From Aurelia coerulea (taxonomy: Eukaryota; Cnidaria; Scyphozoa; Semaeostomeae; Ulmaridae): 64,000 nucleotides of DNA. Shown here in pieces: positions 14,101 through 26,100 of this stretch. The translations under genes were made by a program, and so were the position numbers. The DNA lies in NCBI GenBank assembly GCA_039566865.1, contig CM076949.1, positions 8,657,501 to 8,721,500 of the forward strand. Reading direction: 5' to 3'. The notes under the pieces are model-generated. The model had not been told where the DNA came from, ran no database searches, and saw only the letters and a program-made list of their open reading frames with translations. Every line of letters begins with the position of its first letter. Within the stretch, counting starts at the first letter, position 1.

Positions 14101-17100
14101 GCACAGCGGAATATAAGTAAACATAATCTAATCTACAACTGTCCAGTCACGGGGGTGTATCCCTACACTGGCTTGCGTGCAGTCAAAATCATATCTTCAG
14201 CAGAAACATTCAACAGGCTGATTGTGAAAACACCCGCAGAATTTGGAGTCACCCGTGTTCTTGATGCGTAGATACCCGTCATCCCTGCTATTGTTGCGGG
14301 GTCAAAGTCTCCTTCTAAAAAAGCCGTTTTGGTATCACATTTGACCTAGATAAATTTTTCGGAACGACCAAGAATGGTGGTTTTTTCAGCTACCCGAACG
14401 CGTATGGTTGTTTTTATCTCAGCCCCCTGATCCAGGCTGGGCCAAGCCTTACACGGTTATTTGCAAAATCAAATGTCACTTGACCAAATTTCTGCAAAAC
14501 GTCTCTGCCTAATGATTTGCTGACTGGCGAATGAGAATCGACAATTTGGAACTTCTGTAGAACTGGTTTCGTTAGGCCAAAAATATTTACGTTTAGAGTT
14601 ACAAAACCGGTTATTTTCATGTTATTAACTGAGGCATCTGTAAGTGTTTCACTTGAAGCATTTATCTTTACTGCGAGTTTCAAATTTTCAAGAGTTTTCG
14701 AGTCAATAATTGATACAGCTGCTCCTGAGTGAAGCAAAACGTTGTTAAAAACTCCTTCTAGTTTGGCCTCTAAAACGGCGGTTGCCGCACCAGTGGTATT
14801 GTCCTCTAAATTCAAAATGTCGGGGCCGTCTAGTCATTGGAAATTCGAGCAGTTCTTATCCCAAGCATCATGGCCTCGCGCACCACAGGCCTGGCAAAAT
14901 CTTGTTGGACATATTCGGAACAAAAGCTCTGTGCTTTGGCATGTTCTGCATCGCATCTGGCGTGGTTCAGTTGTCCCATTTGAAGAAACTGAGCGGCCAC
15001 GTCCTGGGGCTCTGAAATTACGGGCCCTAAAACCGTGGCCACGGTTTCTGCCAGCAAAATTAACTTCGTTGCGTGGTCCCCCGTCGTCAGGGCTTATTGA
15101 AACGCTCTGCGTTTCTCTATCACCTTGTCAGCGATTGAATCAACAATTGAATTTCCTCATGGGGATTAGCTGCACCAAAGATTCCTTTGTTTCTTTGAAG
15201 CATCAGACAACAATGAACGAATTCCTGCCAATTCTAAGCGCGTTGTTTCGTCTGCGATGGTTCTGATTTCGGCTTCATCAAACTTTTCAAGGGATTTCAA
15301 AGCAAATTGCATATCTGGGTGCAACCCTTTAACAAAATAGTCTTTAGCAATAGCCTCCAAAGTTTTGTTGTCAAATGAAGGGTAGGCCAATTTGACTAAT
15401 TCCAGCAATTTATATGCATAATTTTGCGTAGATTCTCCCACCTTTCTTAGCCTATTCGCCAATTCACTCAGTGCTTCTTCGCGGTTTCGTTTTCCTTTCT
15501 CAAATTCCTTTTTGAGTTCAGCTTTTAATTTTTCTGGATCCTTTCTATCATCTGTTGAAAGTCGTAGGTAAACATCGAACGCTGGCCCTTCTAGTTTACT
15601 TGCCAAAGATTGAGCCAGCTTTTCTCATGTGTATCCTTTCAGTGCGGCATGTATTCCTACCTTGGTTAAAAAGGCTTGAACATCGCCGTTTCCTGTGAAA
15701 CACAAATACTGCTTTTCGACGTATCCATGTTAATTCGGTTACAGTACTGTTGCCTAAAGATTGCTGCAAAGAGAGACGTCTTACTTGGCGATTTTACTAT
15801 AGGCAGGGGGTATACTAGTCTAACAATAGTAGGGGAGACCGGGGACAATTGCAAAACGGGACAATTGCAACACTGACTCTCACGCCTTGCAGAAAAGTGC
15901 AAAAAGTCTGATTTCTGCACAGAACATGCTCATTTTAACCCTCTATATTTTAACTCTCTTGAGATGCAGGAATGTTCAGCCAAGTTTGCAACATTTTCGG
16001 GGGAAAGCATGTTTTTGAATACGCGAAAGTAAATACGTGCATTCACTGTAAATTTGTGTCTGAAAGATCTTACTTTTGAATAAAAATTTCATTTTCACAT
16101 CACAGACATACATCTATTTAGGATCAAAACTACGTTAAAAATTTTAAAGGAAATAGACATAGCTATATCTCGTAGCCGCCATAAATAGGCTGAAGAAACA
16201 CCCACAAACCCATTTTTTCTTCAGCTACACAATTAGACCGGATGTGTCAAAGTGGTCGAGGGTCGAGTATCATATGGAGGTTTACGGTTAAGGTGGATCT
16301 GCACTTAGGGTGGCTCACTACCGAAAATTTCAAAATGACGAAACAGCAATAAGGTGGCTCACTACCAAGTGAAAATAGGTAAAAACACACAAAAAACAAT
16401 TGGTTAAGGTGGCTAACAATAAGACGTTAACCCTTTCCGTCTTTGAGGTCCCATCTTGGACCCCGTCAGTGAAAATATTGGTAAAAAGTGAAATTGTCCA
16501 ATCTTCACCAAATTTTGTACACACCTACGCTAATATAAGAAGAATTGGTTCCAACAAAAATTTTCTTTTAATTGGCTCATTTGTCCCCACTGTGGCCCTT
16601 CACAAGTGCCACAACGAGGAGCACAAGTGCCAAAAAAATGAAAATCGTCCAATCTTCACAAGATTTGGTACTTAGATACCCAAATATAAGAAAGATTGGT
16701 TCCAAGAGACAAAAGTTTTGAATTAGCTCATTTGTGCCAATTGTGGCCCTTCAAAAGTACAAAAATGAGGCGCAAAAGTGCCAAAAAATGAAAGCTGTCC
16801 GATCTTCACAAAATTTGGTACACACCTATCCTAATACAAGAAGAATTCATTCCAAAAGAAACAAACAAGTTTTGAATTAGCTCATTTGTGCCAACTGTGG
16901 CCCTTCAAAAGTACCAAAATGAGGCGCAAAAGTGCCAAAAAATGAAAGTTGTCCAATTTTCACAAAATTTGGTACACAGCTACTCCGATACGAGAAGAAT
17001 CGTTTCCAAGAGAAACAATTATCAAACTGGCTCATTTCTGCCAACTGTTGCCGATCAAATGTGCCAAAATGACATGGAAAAGGGCCAAAAAATTTAAGTT

Positions 17101-20100
17101 GTCCAATCTTCACAAAATTTGTTATCCAATCTTTACAAAACTTGGTAAACAGCTATCGAAATACAACAAGAATCAGTTCCAAAAGGAACAAGTTTTAAAT
17201 TTACTCATTTGTGCCAACTGTGGGCCTTCAAAAGTATCAGGATGAGCAGCAAAAGTGCCAAAATGAAAGTTTTCCGATCTTCACCAAGTTTGGTATGCAC
17301 ACCTACTCCAAATGCAAGAAAAATTTGTTCCAAGAGAAAAAATTATTAAATTGGTTCATTTCTGCCAGTTGTGGTATTTCAAAAGTGCCAAAATGAGGAT
17401 CAAAGGTGCAAAAAATGAAAGTTGTCCAATTTTCTCAAATTTGGCACAAAGCTACCAGAAGATTTGATCCGTAGAGAAAAGATTTTTGATTTACTCATTT
17501 GTTCCCACTACCACCCGTAAAAAGTGCCAGAAAATCACACACAAATCAAATTGTCCGACTTTGATTACATCATTCATAACTGCTACACAACAACAAACTG
17601 GTAAATATGACCTGATGCGATTATCATCAACTGGACTAAATAGAGCGCTTCAAAACATGAAGATTCAATGTGACGGAAAATTCACCATTCATGAGAAGGA
17701 CCATTGCTCAGATATCACTTTCTTGTAACACTAACTAAGAGACAAAGCGGTGACAAAATTTATTTCATCCAGGTAACGTGATCTTCAAATACTTTATAAA
17801 ACCAGGTGACTACATTTGATGTACACTGGCAACATACACAGCTTCTACGTCTGCAGCATCAAACGTATTATTAACGAGAATGATCTGTTACACTCACGAA
17901 TTTCCTCCATGCAAGATGAAGTCAATTCCCTGTTATTTCTTTCTCAAATGAAAAAGGTATTGACCATCAGCCATGGCTTTGAGACTGTACCCTTTGTACG
18001 AGTCTTCTATTAGCTACCAAAACATAGGTAACATTCTGTTGCACCATCATTTAGCCTTACGTATACCGGATACACCGACAAAGTTCAGGCGTTTGAAAAT
18101 TTGTCATACGTAGAGTAGCTACTACAATGAATCAACTTTCTGCTATCAAACAGAACTCCATTAATTCAAATGCATCCAGTACTTTTGATTCTACGGAGTT
18201 TCAAATCATTTTTAGCGGGCTGTGTAGGAGTTTAACCATTGCAAAATCGTTGCAGGGTATTTGTAAAAATGAAAAGCCATCGGACGCCAATTTTTTATTG
18301 GAAAATCACAAAGCGCCAATTAAAACTAAAATTTCGTACTAGCTTGGAAACTGAGCTCACAACTTTTTTAGCAAAATCATTTAATTCTGTCAATATTACT
18401 TTCATTAAGCATCGTCTTGAGGTTGGCTGCTTGGCATATCAAACTCTCGTCTGACATGATATTCATTCCAGCGCTGTCGTCCATTCTTCGATTCACAAAG
18501 AGCTAGGGGGTCGCCAGGATTAGAACATTTAGCGCACTTGAACGAGGTCTTTTTGCTGCACATGCGGCATTTCAATCGGCACCTCTTGCTTGATGTTTCA
18601 TCTGCCGTTATTCTTGCAGAATCACGGTGCCCTTTTCTTGGGGAAGCAAGCGTTGTCGCCAATTTTCGACGATGATGACTCTGCTTGTTAAATGGGTAAT
18701 GCAGAATTTCATCTCGGCCATTGGTCTTTTTGTACATTGCATACCAAATACGTATAATTGCAAACCTAAATTCACTTTGAGATGTGGAATCTTTGCTGAG
18801 ACCTTCCAACAAATGAGGACTTTTTTTCCACAAAGTGTGACCGTTGACCAACACATACATCTCCATCAGGCTGTCAAGAACCCTGCTCTGCTTTCGCACG
18901 CACATAAACTCCGTATTGTAGTACGACAGCTGTTGATTATTGCGGTCTACCCATCCGTATACTTCTTTTTATATTGATGCCACTTTTGGTACGTGAATCA
19001 CTACCTTGTTTGCACCCTGGTATACTTCAACAGCCTCCCATAATTCCCTTCCTGACGATACCCCGTTATCAAGAAAGGTTACAACGTTATTGTCGTTCCA
19101 GTAGGTAACGGTCAGTTCTTCATTATGGAGGGATTTTGAATATCCCTGTACGAACCTCTTGGCACTCTTTAGATTTTCTTTATGGCTCAATGGCAAGTGT
19201 GCAGTGTTCCCCCGCTGTGTCGCTATGATTCCAGTGCCCCACAGTTGCCTTGCATCACGGAGTAGCTTCAAAGTTGGGAACCCACTGTCCATGATGACCG
19301 ATCGTCCGTTGTCTTTTAAACCCAAAAGCAACTGATCAACTATATCATAATTTTTCCCATTCTGGGGTGAAACATAAGATTTCTTTCCGACTTTAACGAC
19401 ATGGTTTGCAATGAAATATCCACCATGCTGGCCTTTATCGCTTATTTTGCAAACAGTCCAACCCATTCGAATAGGCTTATCGGGGTTGCGTATCTTGTAA
19501 GGATTGCGTTTACTCTTGCTCCTTATCCTACCTTCATCGATGCATAATTTGGATCCAACGGACCAAAAAGAAAGAGACTTTTCACGCAGATACGCTACTC
19601 CTTTATTGATGTTTTGCAGCGGATGGTATTCTGGACTTTGCATTGCTGGAAGAGAAGAAGGGCGAACAACTCGAAAATGCTTTAGCATCAGTCGAAATAC
19701 CTGCAAGCACATCATCTTTTTGATTTCCGTTTGGCTTCTCAATGGATCTTCACACCATGCCCATTTCATTTGGGGATATCTTAGCAGCCTCAAATGCCAT
19801 TTTATCGCAATAAATCCCCTCACGAAACAAATACCTTTTTCGTCCCTAGAAAGCTCTCCAATTTTCTCAACAAATTTTGGATCATTTGCACCATGTTCAT
19901 TTGTTGCAGCAATGCAATCTAAAATAAAGGTATTATCCATTATCTTCTCGATTATCTCATTTGGCGCAGTATCAGGATCAAATACTAAACACGATGTGCC
20001 GCATTCTGGAATACCTTCATAAGGCTCAATCTCCTCGTCGAATGCATCCGACTTCAAAGTTGACCAATGACAACATCCATCTGCATCATCATCGCTTAGT

Positions 20101-23100
20101 ACACCATCTGGATCATACTCTGAACTTGCATCACTTTCAAAGTCATTAAAGTCAGAATCGCTATCACTTGAGAAGTTGTCACTTTCGTTCTCTGAAGAAA
20201 CATCTGACTCCATAATTCAAATATTCAGAAGCCATTAATTTCCAATATTTTACAAATAGATTCAGAATAGATTTCGATGCAGCAGTGTAGGCCACGAACT
20301 GATACTATTTGCGTCAAAATCGTTCTACTCGATGACTGACGTCAGCAATCATTATTCCCGCGCTTTTACACTCGCCCCAGACTCCAAATGCTCAGCTCAA
20401 TGTTTCGGTGGCAGATGCTTCATTATTGTTGCGTAAAGGGAAGCCAAATGAAGTTTTATGGTCTATTTGAATGTTGGGGTTATCGTGGGATATAGTAAAG
20501 CTATCATCAGAGTACTATCGCCCTGAAATGCCACCTTCCGGATAACTATCTATGAAGGGGACTTAAAACTGTAACTTGCAATCAGGAGATTTTTCAGTTC
20601 ATAGTAATCATGAACTGTGAATTTTCTTTGATACCCAATGATTCTATTTTGAAGTGCTCTATTTATTTCATTCGATGAATACTTTATCAGGTCAAATTTA
20701 CTACTGGTGGTGTTGTTTTGTAGCAGTAAAAAAGTTTTGTCTGAAACCATACCACTTAATTTTTTTCTGCAATTCATTTAGCCTTGAAGAAAGACTAAAG
20801 TTTGCACATATGAGCCAACTGGAAAATGTGTTCTCTCTGAACCAATTCTTCTTGTATCTGGGTAGTTGTGTACCAAGTTCCACAAAAATCGGACGACTGT
20901 TATTTTTGGAATTTTCGCAACTCATTTCAACACCTTTGAAGGGCCACGATTGGCACAAATAAGTAAATTTAAAATTTGTTCCTTTTTGGAACTGATTCTT
21001 GTTGTATTTCGATAGCTGTGTGTCAAATTTTGTGAAGATTGGACAACAAATTTTGTGAAGATTGGACAGCTTTAATTTTTTGGCTCTTTTGCACCTCATT
21101 TTGGCACTTTTGATCGGCCACAATTGGCACAAATGAGCTAAATCGAAACTTGTTTCTTTTGGAACCAATTCTTTTTGTATAAGGGTAGGTGTGTACCAAA
21201 TTTTGTGAAGATTGGACAGCTTTCATGTTTTGGCTCTTTTGCACCTCATTTTGGCACTTTTAATCGGCCACAGTTGGAACAAATTAGCTAATTCAAAACT
21301 TATTTCTTTTGGAACCATTTTTCCTTGTATTAGGGTAGGTGTGTACTGAATTTTGCCAAGATCCGACTGCTTTCATTTTATGGCACTTTTGCGCCTCATT
21401 TTGGTACTTTTGAAGGGCCACAATTGGCACAAATGAGCTAATTCAAAACTCTTTTCACTTGGAACCAATCCTTCTTATATTTTGGTATCTAAGTACCAAA
21501 TCTTGAGAAGATTGGGCGATTCTCATTTTTGCACTTGTGCTCCTCATTGTGGCACTTGTGAAGGGCCACAGTTGGGACAAATGAGCCAATTAAAAGAGAA
21601 TTTTTTTTGGAACCAATTCTTCTTATATTAGCGTAGGTGTGTACAAAATTTGGTGAAGACTGGACAACTTTCACTTTTTACCAATATTTTTACTGTCGTG
21701 GTCCAAGATGGGACCTCAAAGACGGAAAGGGTTAAGGTGGCTCCCTGCAAAAAGTTTTCACACACTTAGTGTCCTATCGCCCATGTTGTAACACGCTGTT
21801 ACAATTACCACGGTGTAAGGTGGCCGATGGGTTGGTTTTGATTCATTTTCTAATCTGGTTGAACAATGTGCATCCATGCGGTATTTAAAGACTTAAATTT
21901 GAAATTTGTAAAAGAAAAGAAAAATTTCTTTCTCAGTCGATTCAATTTTCTTCAACTGACGCATCCAAATTTACAAAGAAATAAAAACCACGTCTTATTT
22001 TTAATTTGTTCTTTTAAAGCCATGAATAATCTGCCACCTGGTGCTACATTTTGTGTAAGGAAAGGGCAGAGTCGTGCAATAATCATCTCTCATGATTTTA
22101 AAGATACGTTATAATTGCTCCAACCATGTGTTACAATTGCCCCGTGTTACCAGGGCAATTGTTATACTTGATCACTGATTTCAAAACTATTACAGCGTCA
22201 CAAAAATTGGTTCTATGTGGAGGAAACTAATGTCTATTTTATTCCAACGGATGCAGCTACAATATCATTTAGCTTCAAGAGCGCAATTAATAATTATTTA
22301 GACGATATGGCGGATTTTCCAAAACGTGTTACAATTCACCACGGTCTCCCCTATGTCTGAGTCTTTTCTGGGGAAAGTATGGCTTTACAGTACTTCCTAA
22401 CTTCCTGCCACAATTTGCACTTCATTTCTAATTAACGATCAGTGATAAAGCTCATTTTCCTTTGAAAAAGTTACTAAATGAGGTACTACTAGAACTAGAA
22501 AATTAATTTAAATTACATGCAACAATAGAGTTGTCTACTTTGGCCTAATACGTTTCATGTGCTGGGACTAAAGTTTCAAGTCCTTAAGGCAGAGGTGGGT
22601 GGGAGCTTCTTTCACCGGAATTGCGAATTTGCTTTTGATGCGTTGTTTAGATTGGATTAAAAACGAAAGAGGGTTTTTTGAATGCGTGCTGAACATTCAT
22701 AGCTAGGGAAGTTTGGGTGTGAAGCGAAAACTTTTGATTGGTTAAACGAAGTCACATGGCCTAGAAGTACATTTTGATTGGTCAAGTCCAACTCACAAGT
22801 CAGGAGTGTTAATGGAGCCAGGGAAAGACTGATGTAATTAAACATCTCCAAGTTGTTAATCCTGTGCGAGTGCCTCCGGGAGAACCTACACCATCCACCA
22901 GTGTGTTCTAAACTGAAAGTAATGAGGGGTGACGTCATTATCTTAACTTGTTTTGATAGTATAGCTTCTTCGCATGGGAGAGGGAGGATTAACCACAGTT
23001 CAGTCAAGACCTGACCTTAAATATCTTACAAATTCTTTTTGCTGTTTGAGTGAAGGTTTTCAAATTGATAACAGACATTACCAACTCTTTTTGAACTTTG

Positions 23101-26100
23101 GTACTTGTGGGAGTTCCTGCTTTTGAGAGATGCCTTGTGTCACGCATACTCTAAAACTGCATACGTTAACCATAAAATCACCTTTATGATGCACTGAGCC
23201 ACCCATTTTTGGTTTGTCTTTAGGCTCTTTTCATATTCATACGAAATTCCAAAAAAACTGCCTTTTCATGGAAAAGTCATGATGCACGATACTGTAGCTC
23301 AAAGGTGGCTTTCAACGAACGGTTTTGTGGCTTTGTCTCTAGGAATGAAATCAAACGATTCAGAAACATACTTTATCTTTAATACAAAAGCACACCGATA
23401 GATTTCTATTATAGGTAACATTTTTTAAATGTTCACCTTTTATTGGGTCTCCGGGTACTTATTGGTTCTTTTCCCTAACCATAATGCAGACACAGGCTGC
23501 CACTACTGCAAATTACCCCAAATGGAAGTCATATATAAATCTTCGACCGAAAATTGACTTTGCTGAAATTCATAGATACAATTCCAATTAGTCGTAAAAT
23601 TGCAACCCTTGCAGAAAAATTCTTACTTTGTTGAAAGCACTTTCAAGGAAATGCCAAATTTTAGTCTAGACAAGAAGAAATGCTAACAGTTTGGACCAGA
23701 ATTTAGTCCATATTCTGAACAAAAATTAAACTACCCATGGCAAATATTTTGTAAATGCAAACAGTAGATTTTTCTTTAAATTTGGCATAAAAATACAACA
23801 AACTTACCCTTTATGTTTTCTATCAGCTGTGTCATTGCACGCGTGTCACTGCGTTTCATGTTTTGAGGTAGGTTAAAATCATAAATGAATGGTCGAACAT
23901 ATAACAGGTGCTTAGCAATCTTATTGAATGTTTGAATATTGAAATTTGCACAAAAGAATGCCTGTCCATTTCTCTTTCCATTACCAGGATACATATACCT
24001 GGATTTAGTGACACTTGGGTATCTTGGTGTACTGTGGATGAGCCAAAACCCTCCATTGGTGTCATATGCAATTGCTCCTTTTGAATGGCCATAACTTGAG
24101 CTAGGCTTCTCTGAAGAGTGAACAAATAGAAAGATCCTTATTGTCTTATTGTCTAAAAAGGAAAGCACACTGTATAAAGTAAAACTTGCTATAGCCCTGT
24201 TTACACTACACAAACTAACCTGGGTTCGCCCCGGGTTAGAACTAACCTAGATTAGATTTTTGTAGTGTAAACGCAACTAACCTGGGTTCGCCCTGGGTTA
24301 AACTAACCCGCCTTTGGAGGTGGGTTCGACCTGGGGCGAACCTGGGCTAGCTTCAAGAAATGCAGTGTAGACGCAAACCTGGGGCGAATTTGGGTTAGGA
24401 TGTGTAGGACGCATGCGCATTCGTGAATTACGCGCCAACAAGCAGTTGCTGTGAATTCTCGTGTTTTACTGATGCGAGTTGGTGACCATTGAAAATTTCT
24501 TTTCTACCATGAGCCACAGCTAAGGTAAAACTGACATCTTTCCTGGCGCTTTCCCCTTCTGAGTGAAATAGATTTCAAAATTTGATGCACGGAGAAAACG
24601 ATTAATGTTTAGAGGCAGATTTGCTTTGCGAAATGGATTCCCCGAAGCTGATTTCCTGTTGTTGTTGTAGATTTCTTTTAATTCAATTTAACTGTAGCTA
24701 ACAATATATACACATATACAATACATACATATATCCAGAGAATATATACACAAATACAATACATCCATATATACAGAGTTAACTAATCAAAATCAAATAC
24801 GTAACGGAAAACAAATTAAATATCTTTATAAATTTTAATTGCACTGGCAAGACTAAGTAAAAAACTTTCGTTAAATTGCATTGACAGGCAGGCACTGACA
24901 GGCACTACATTTACAAGTCGGTCCGTCCCATTGTTTTATTAGATTCTTAAAACTTTTCAAATTATCTGCAGATTTCAGCTCGTTTGGTAGGCCACTCCAA
25001 ATCTGTGGGCCAATAGACATTAGACTGTTGGACCCAAATGTTGTTTGAATAGGCCTAACATGGGCTAAGTTATTTGGATTTCTTAATGAATAATTTGAAG
25101 ACCGTAATTTAAATATGTTCTGCATAAAAGGTGGATTTAACTGTTTTACTGTTTTGAATATCTCAATGCAAAGGGTTCTTTGACGACCAATAAGCATCGT
25201 GCATTTATCTGACTTCAAGAGCAACTCGTTGTACGAACTGATATGATCATTATAGAGAAATCTTAAAGCACGTTCTTGTAACTGTTCAATTTTCTGTAAT
25301 GATCTCGAAGATGAAAAATACCATACCAAGGGACAGTAATTGAAATTAGAATGAAGCTCTGAACAAGAGTCTTTTTCTCTTTAAAGCCAATAAAAGTCTT
25401 TAATCTTTTAAGAACATTCAATTGCGTGGCAGCTTTTTTGCTAAGATTCGAAATGTGTGGGTCGAAATCAAGTTTATAATCCAACGTAACGCCTAGAAGT
25501 TTCACGGTCTCCTCAGATTTTATCATTTTGCCATTAATGTTAATTTGTTCTCCACTGGTATCTGTCCGGTCTTTCTTGAGCAGTATACTAGCATGGAATT
25601 TTTCAGGGTTGGCAATCATTTCATTTTTCTAACCATGATAAGGCAACTCCGGTTTCTTTTCCAAAATATTAATAAGATCGGGCATGCTTTTAGAAAAATA
25701 GGCAAGTGTATTTGTCATCAGCGTAAGTATAAAGCGTTGCCTGTTTTATGAAAGAAATATATCATTAATGTAAAAATTGAACAGTATTGGTCCCAGCCAA
25801 GCCCGTTAGGAAGCGGGGGGGGGGCAGGGGGGCTCAAGCCCCCCCAATAATTTTGAAAACAATGGTGCTACGTCACACGAATTAATTGGATGTATTGTTC
25901 TCTATTGTTTTAAGAACAATTGTCCCCCCCCCAATCCGAAGCTTCTTCCTACGGCCCTGGTCCCAGCACGGAGCCCTGGTGTACACCAGATATAACCTCT
26001 TGAAAAGAACTATAACTATTATTTATCCGAACACTTTGTTTTCGTCTTTTGAGATAAGAATTGATAAGGACCAGTTTATCTTCATCAAATCCATATGCAT

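Larger units (their letters stand above)
9172..14167 (-). mobile_element. Gypsy B: young near-intact Ty3/Gypsy element
   Basis: 4996-bp element with two 151-bp LTRs that look identical base for base, flanked by CTGG (9168-9171 and 14168-14171) within Gypsy A. In sense it has a 5' LTR, a self-complementary PBS, gag (13997 to 13044), an in-frame UGA, protease-RT-RNase H-integrase (to 9334), a polypurine tract AGGAGGGGGGAAA (9323-9335) and a 3' LTR. Identical LTRs mean recent insertion. Visible defects are one missing base in RT near 11940 and Cys for Gly in the protease site. The RT is clearly related to Gypsy A, but the two are distinct families. Confidence 0.95.
5990..15825 (-). mobile_element. 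Gypsy A: degenerate Ty3/Gypsy element, split by Gypsy B
   Basis: Ty3/Gypsy LTR retrotransposon in the DNase II intron 3, same strand as the gene. LTRs (5990-6141 and 15748-15825) begin TGTTG and end CAACA in sense, and are flanked by the 4-bp duplication ATAG (5986-5989 and 15826-15829). The order in sense is LTR, self-complementary PBS, gag, UGA, protease, RT, RNase H, integrase, polypurine tract, LTR. It has frameshifts in gag and pol, an internal deletion in the 5' LTR, and Gypsy B inserted at 9172-14167. It is clearly inactive. Confidence 0.92.
16431..21731 (-). mobile_element. piggyBac transposon with long repeat-built TIRs
   Basis: 5301 bp bounded by TTAA on both sides (16427-16430 and 21732-21735) and by inverted CCCTTTCCGTCTTTG ends. 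TTAA target and CCC-type termini are diagnostic of piggyBac. The TIRs are unusually long (about 1.2 kb) and built of about 150-bp units. The single gene between them is a piggyBac transposase (18405-20213) with one nonsense codon. Confidence 0.93.
15830..22352. mobile_element. TIR element TAGGGGAGACCG, host of piggyBac insertion
   Basis: TAGGGGAGACCGGGG at 15830 is matched inverted at the right end, ACGGTCTCCCCTA at about 22340-22352. GGACAATTGCAA and TGTTACAATT motifs recur near the ends (15842-15870, 21798, 22130, 22326), like subterminal binding repeats. The target duplication may be just TA. Gypsy A inserted exactly at the left edge. I see no transposase outside the piggyBac insert, so the superfamily is unknown. 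Confidence 0.45.

Noticed and set aside
16400..17400. Series of 60-100-codon ORFs with similar peptides (PTVALQKYQNE)
   Set aside because: They are translations of the 150-bp units in the piggyBac TIRs and occur on both strands.
18605..18977. Overlapping plus-strand ORF in the piggyBac 3' part
   Set aside because: Antisense shadow of the transposase C terminus.
22657..23007. Minus-strand ORF of 116 codons in intron 3
   Set aside because: No recognisable motif, and composition is like the surrounding intron.
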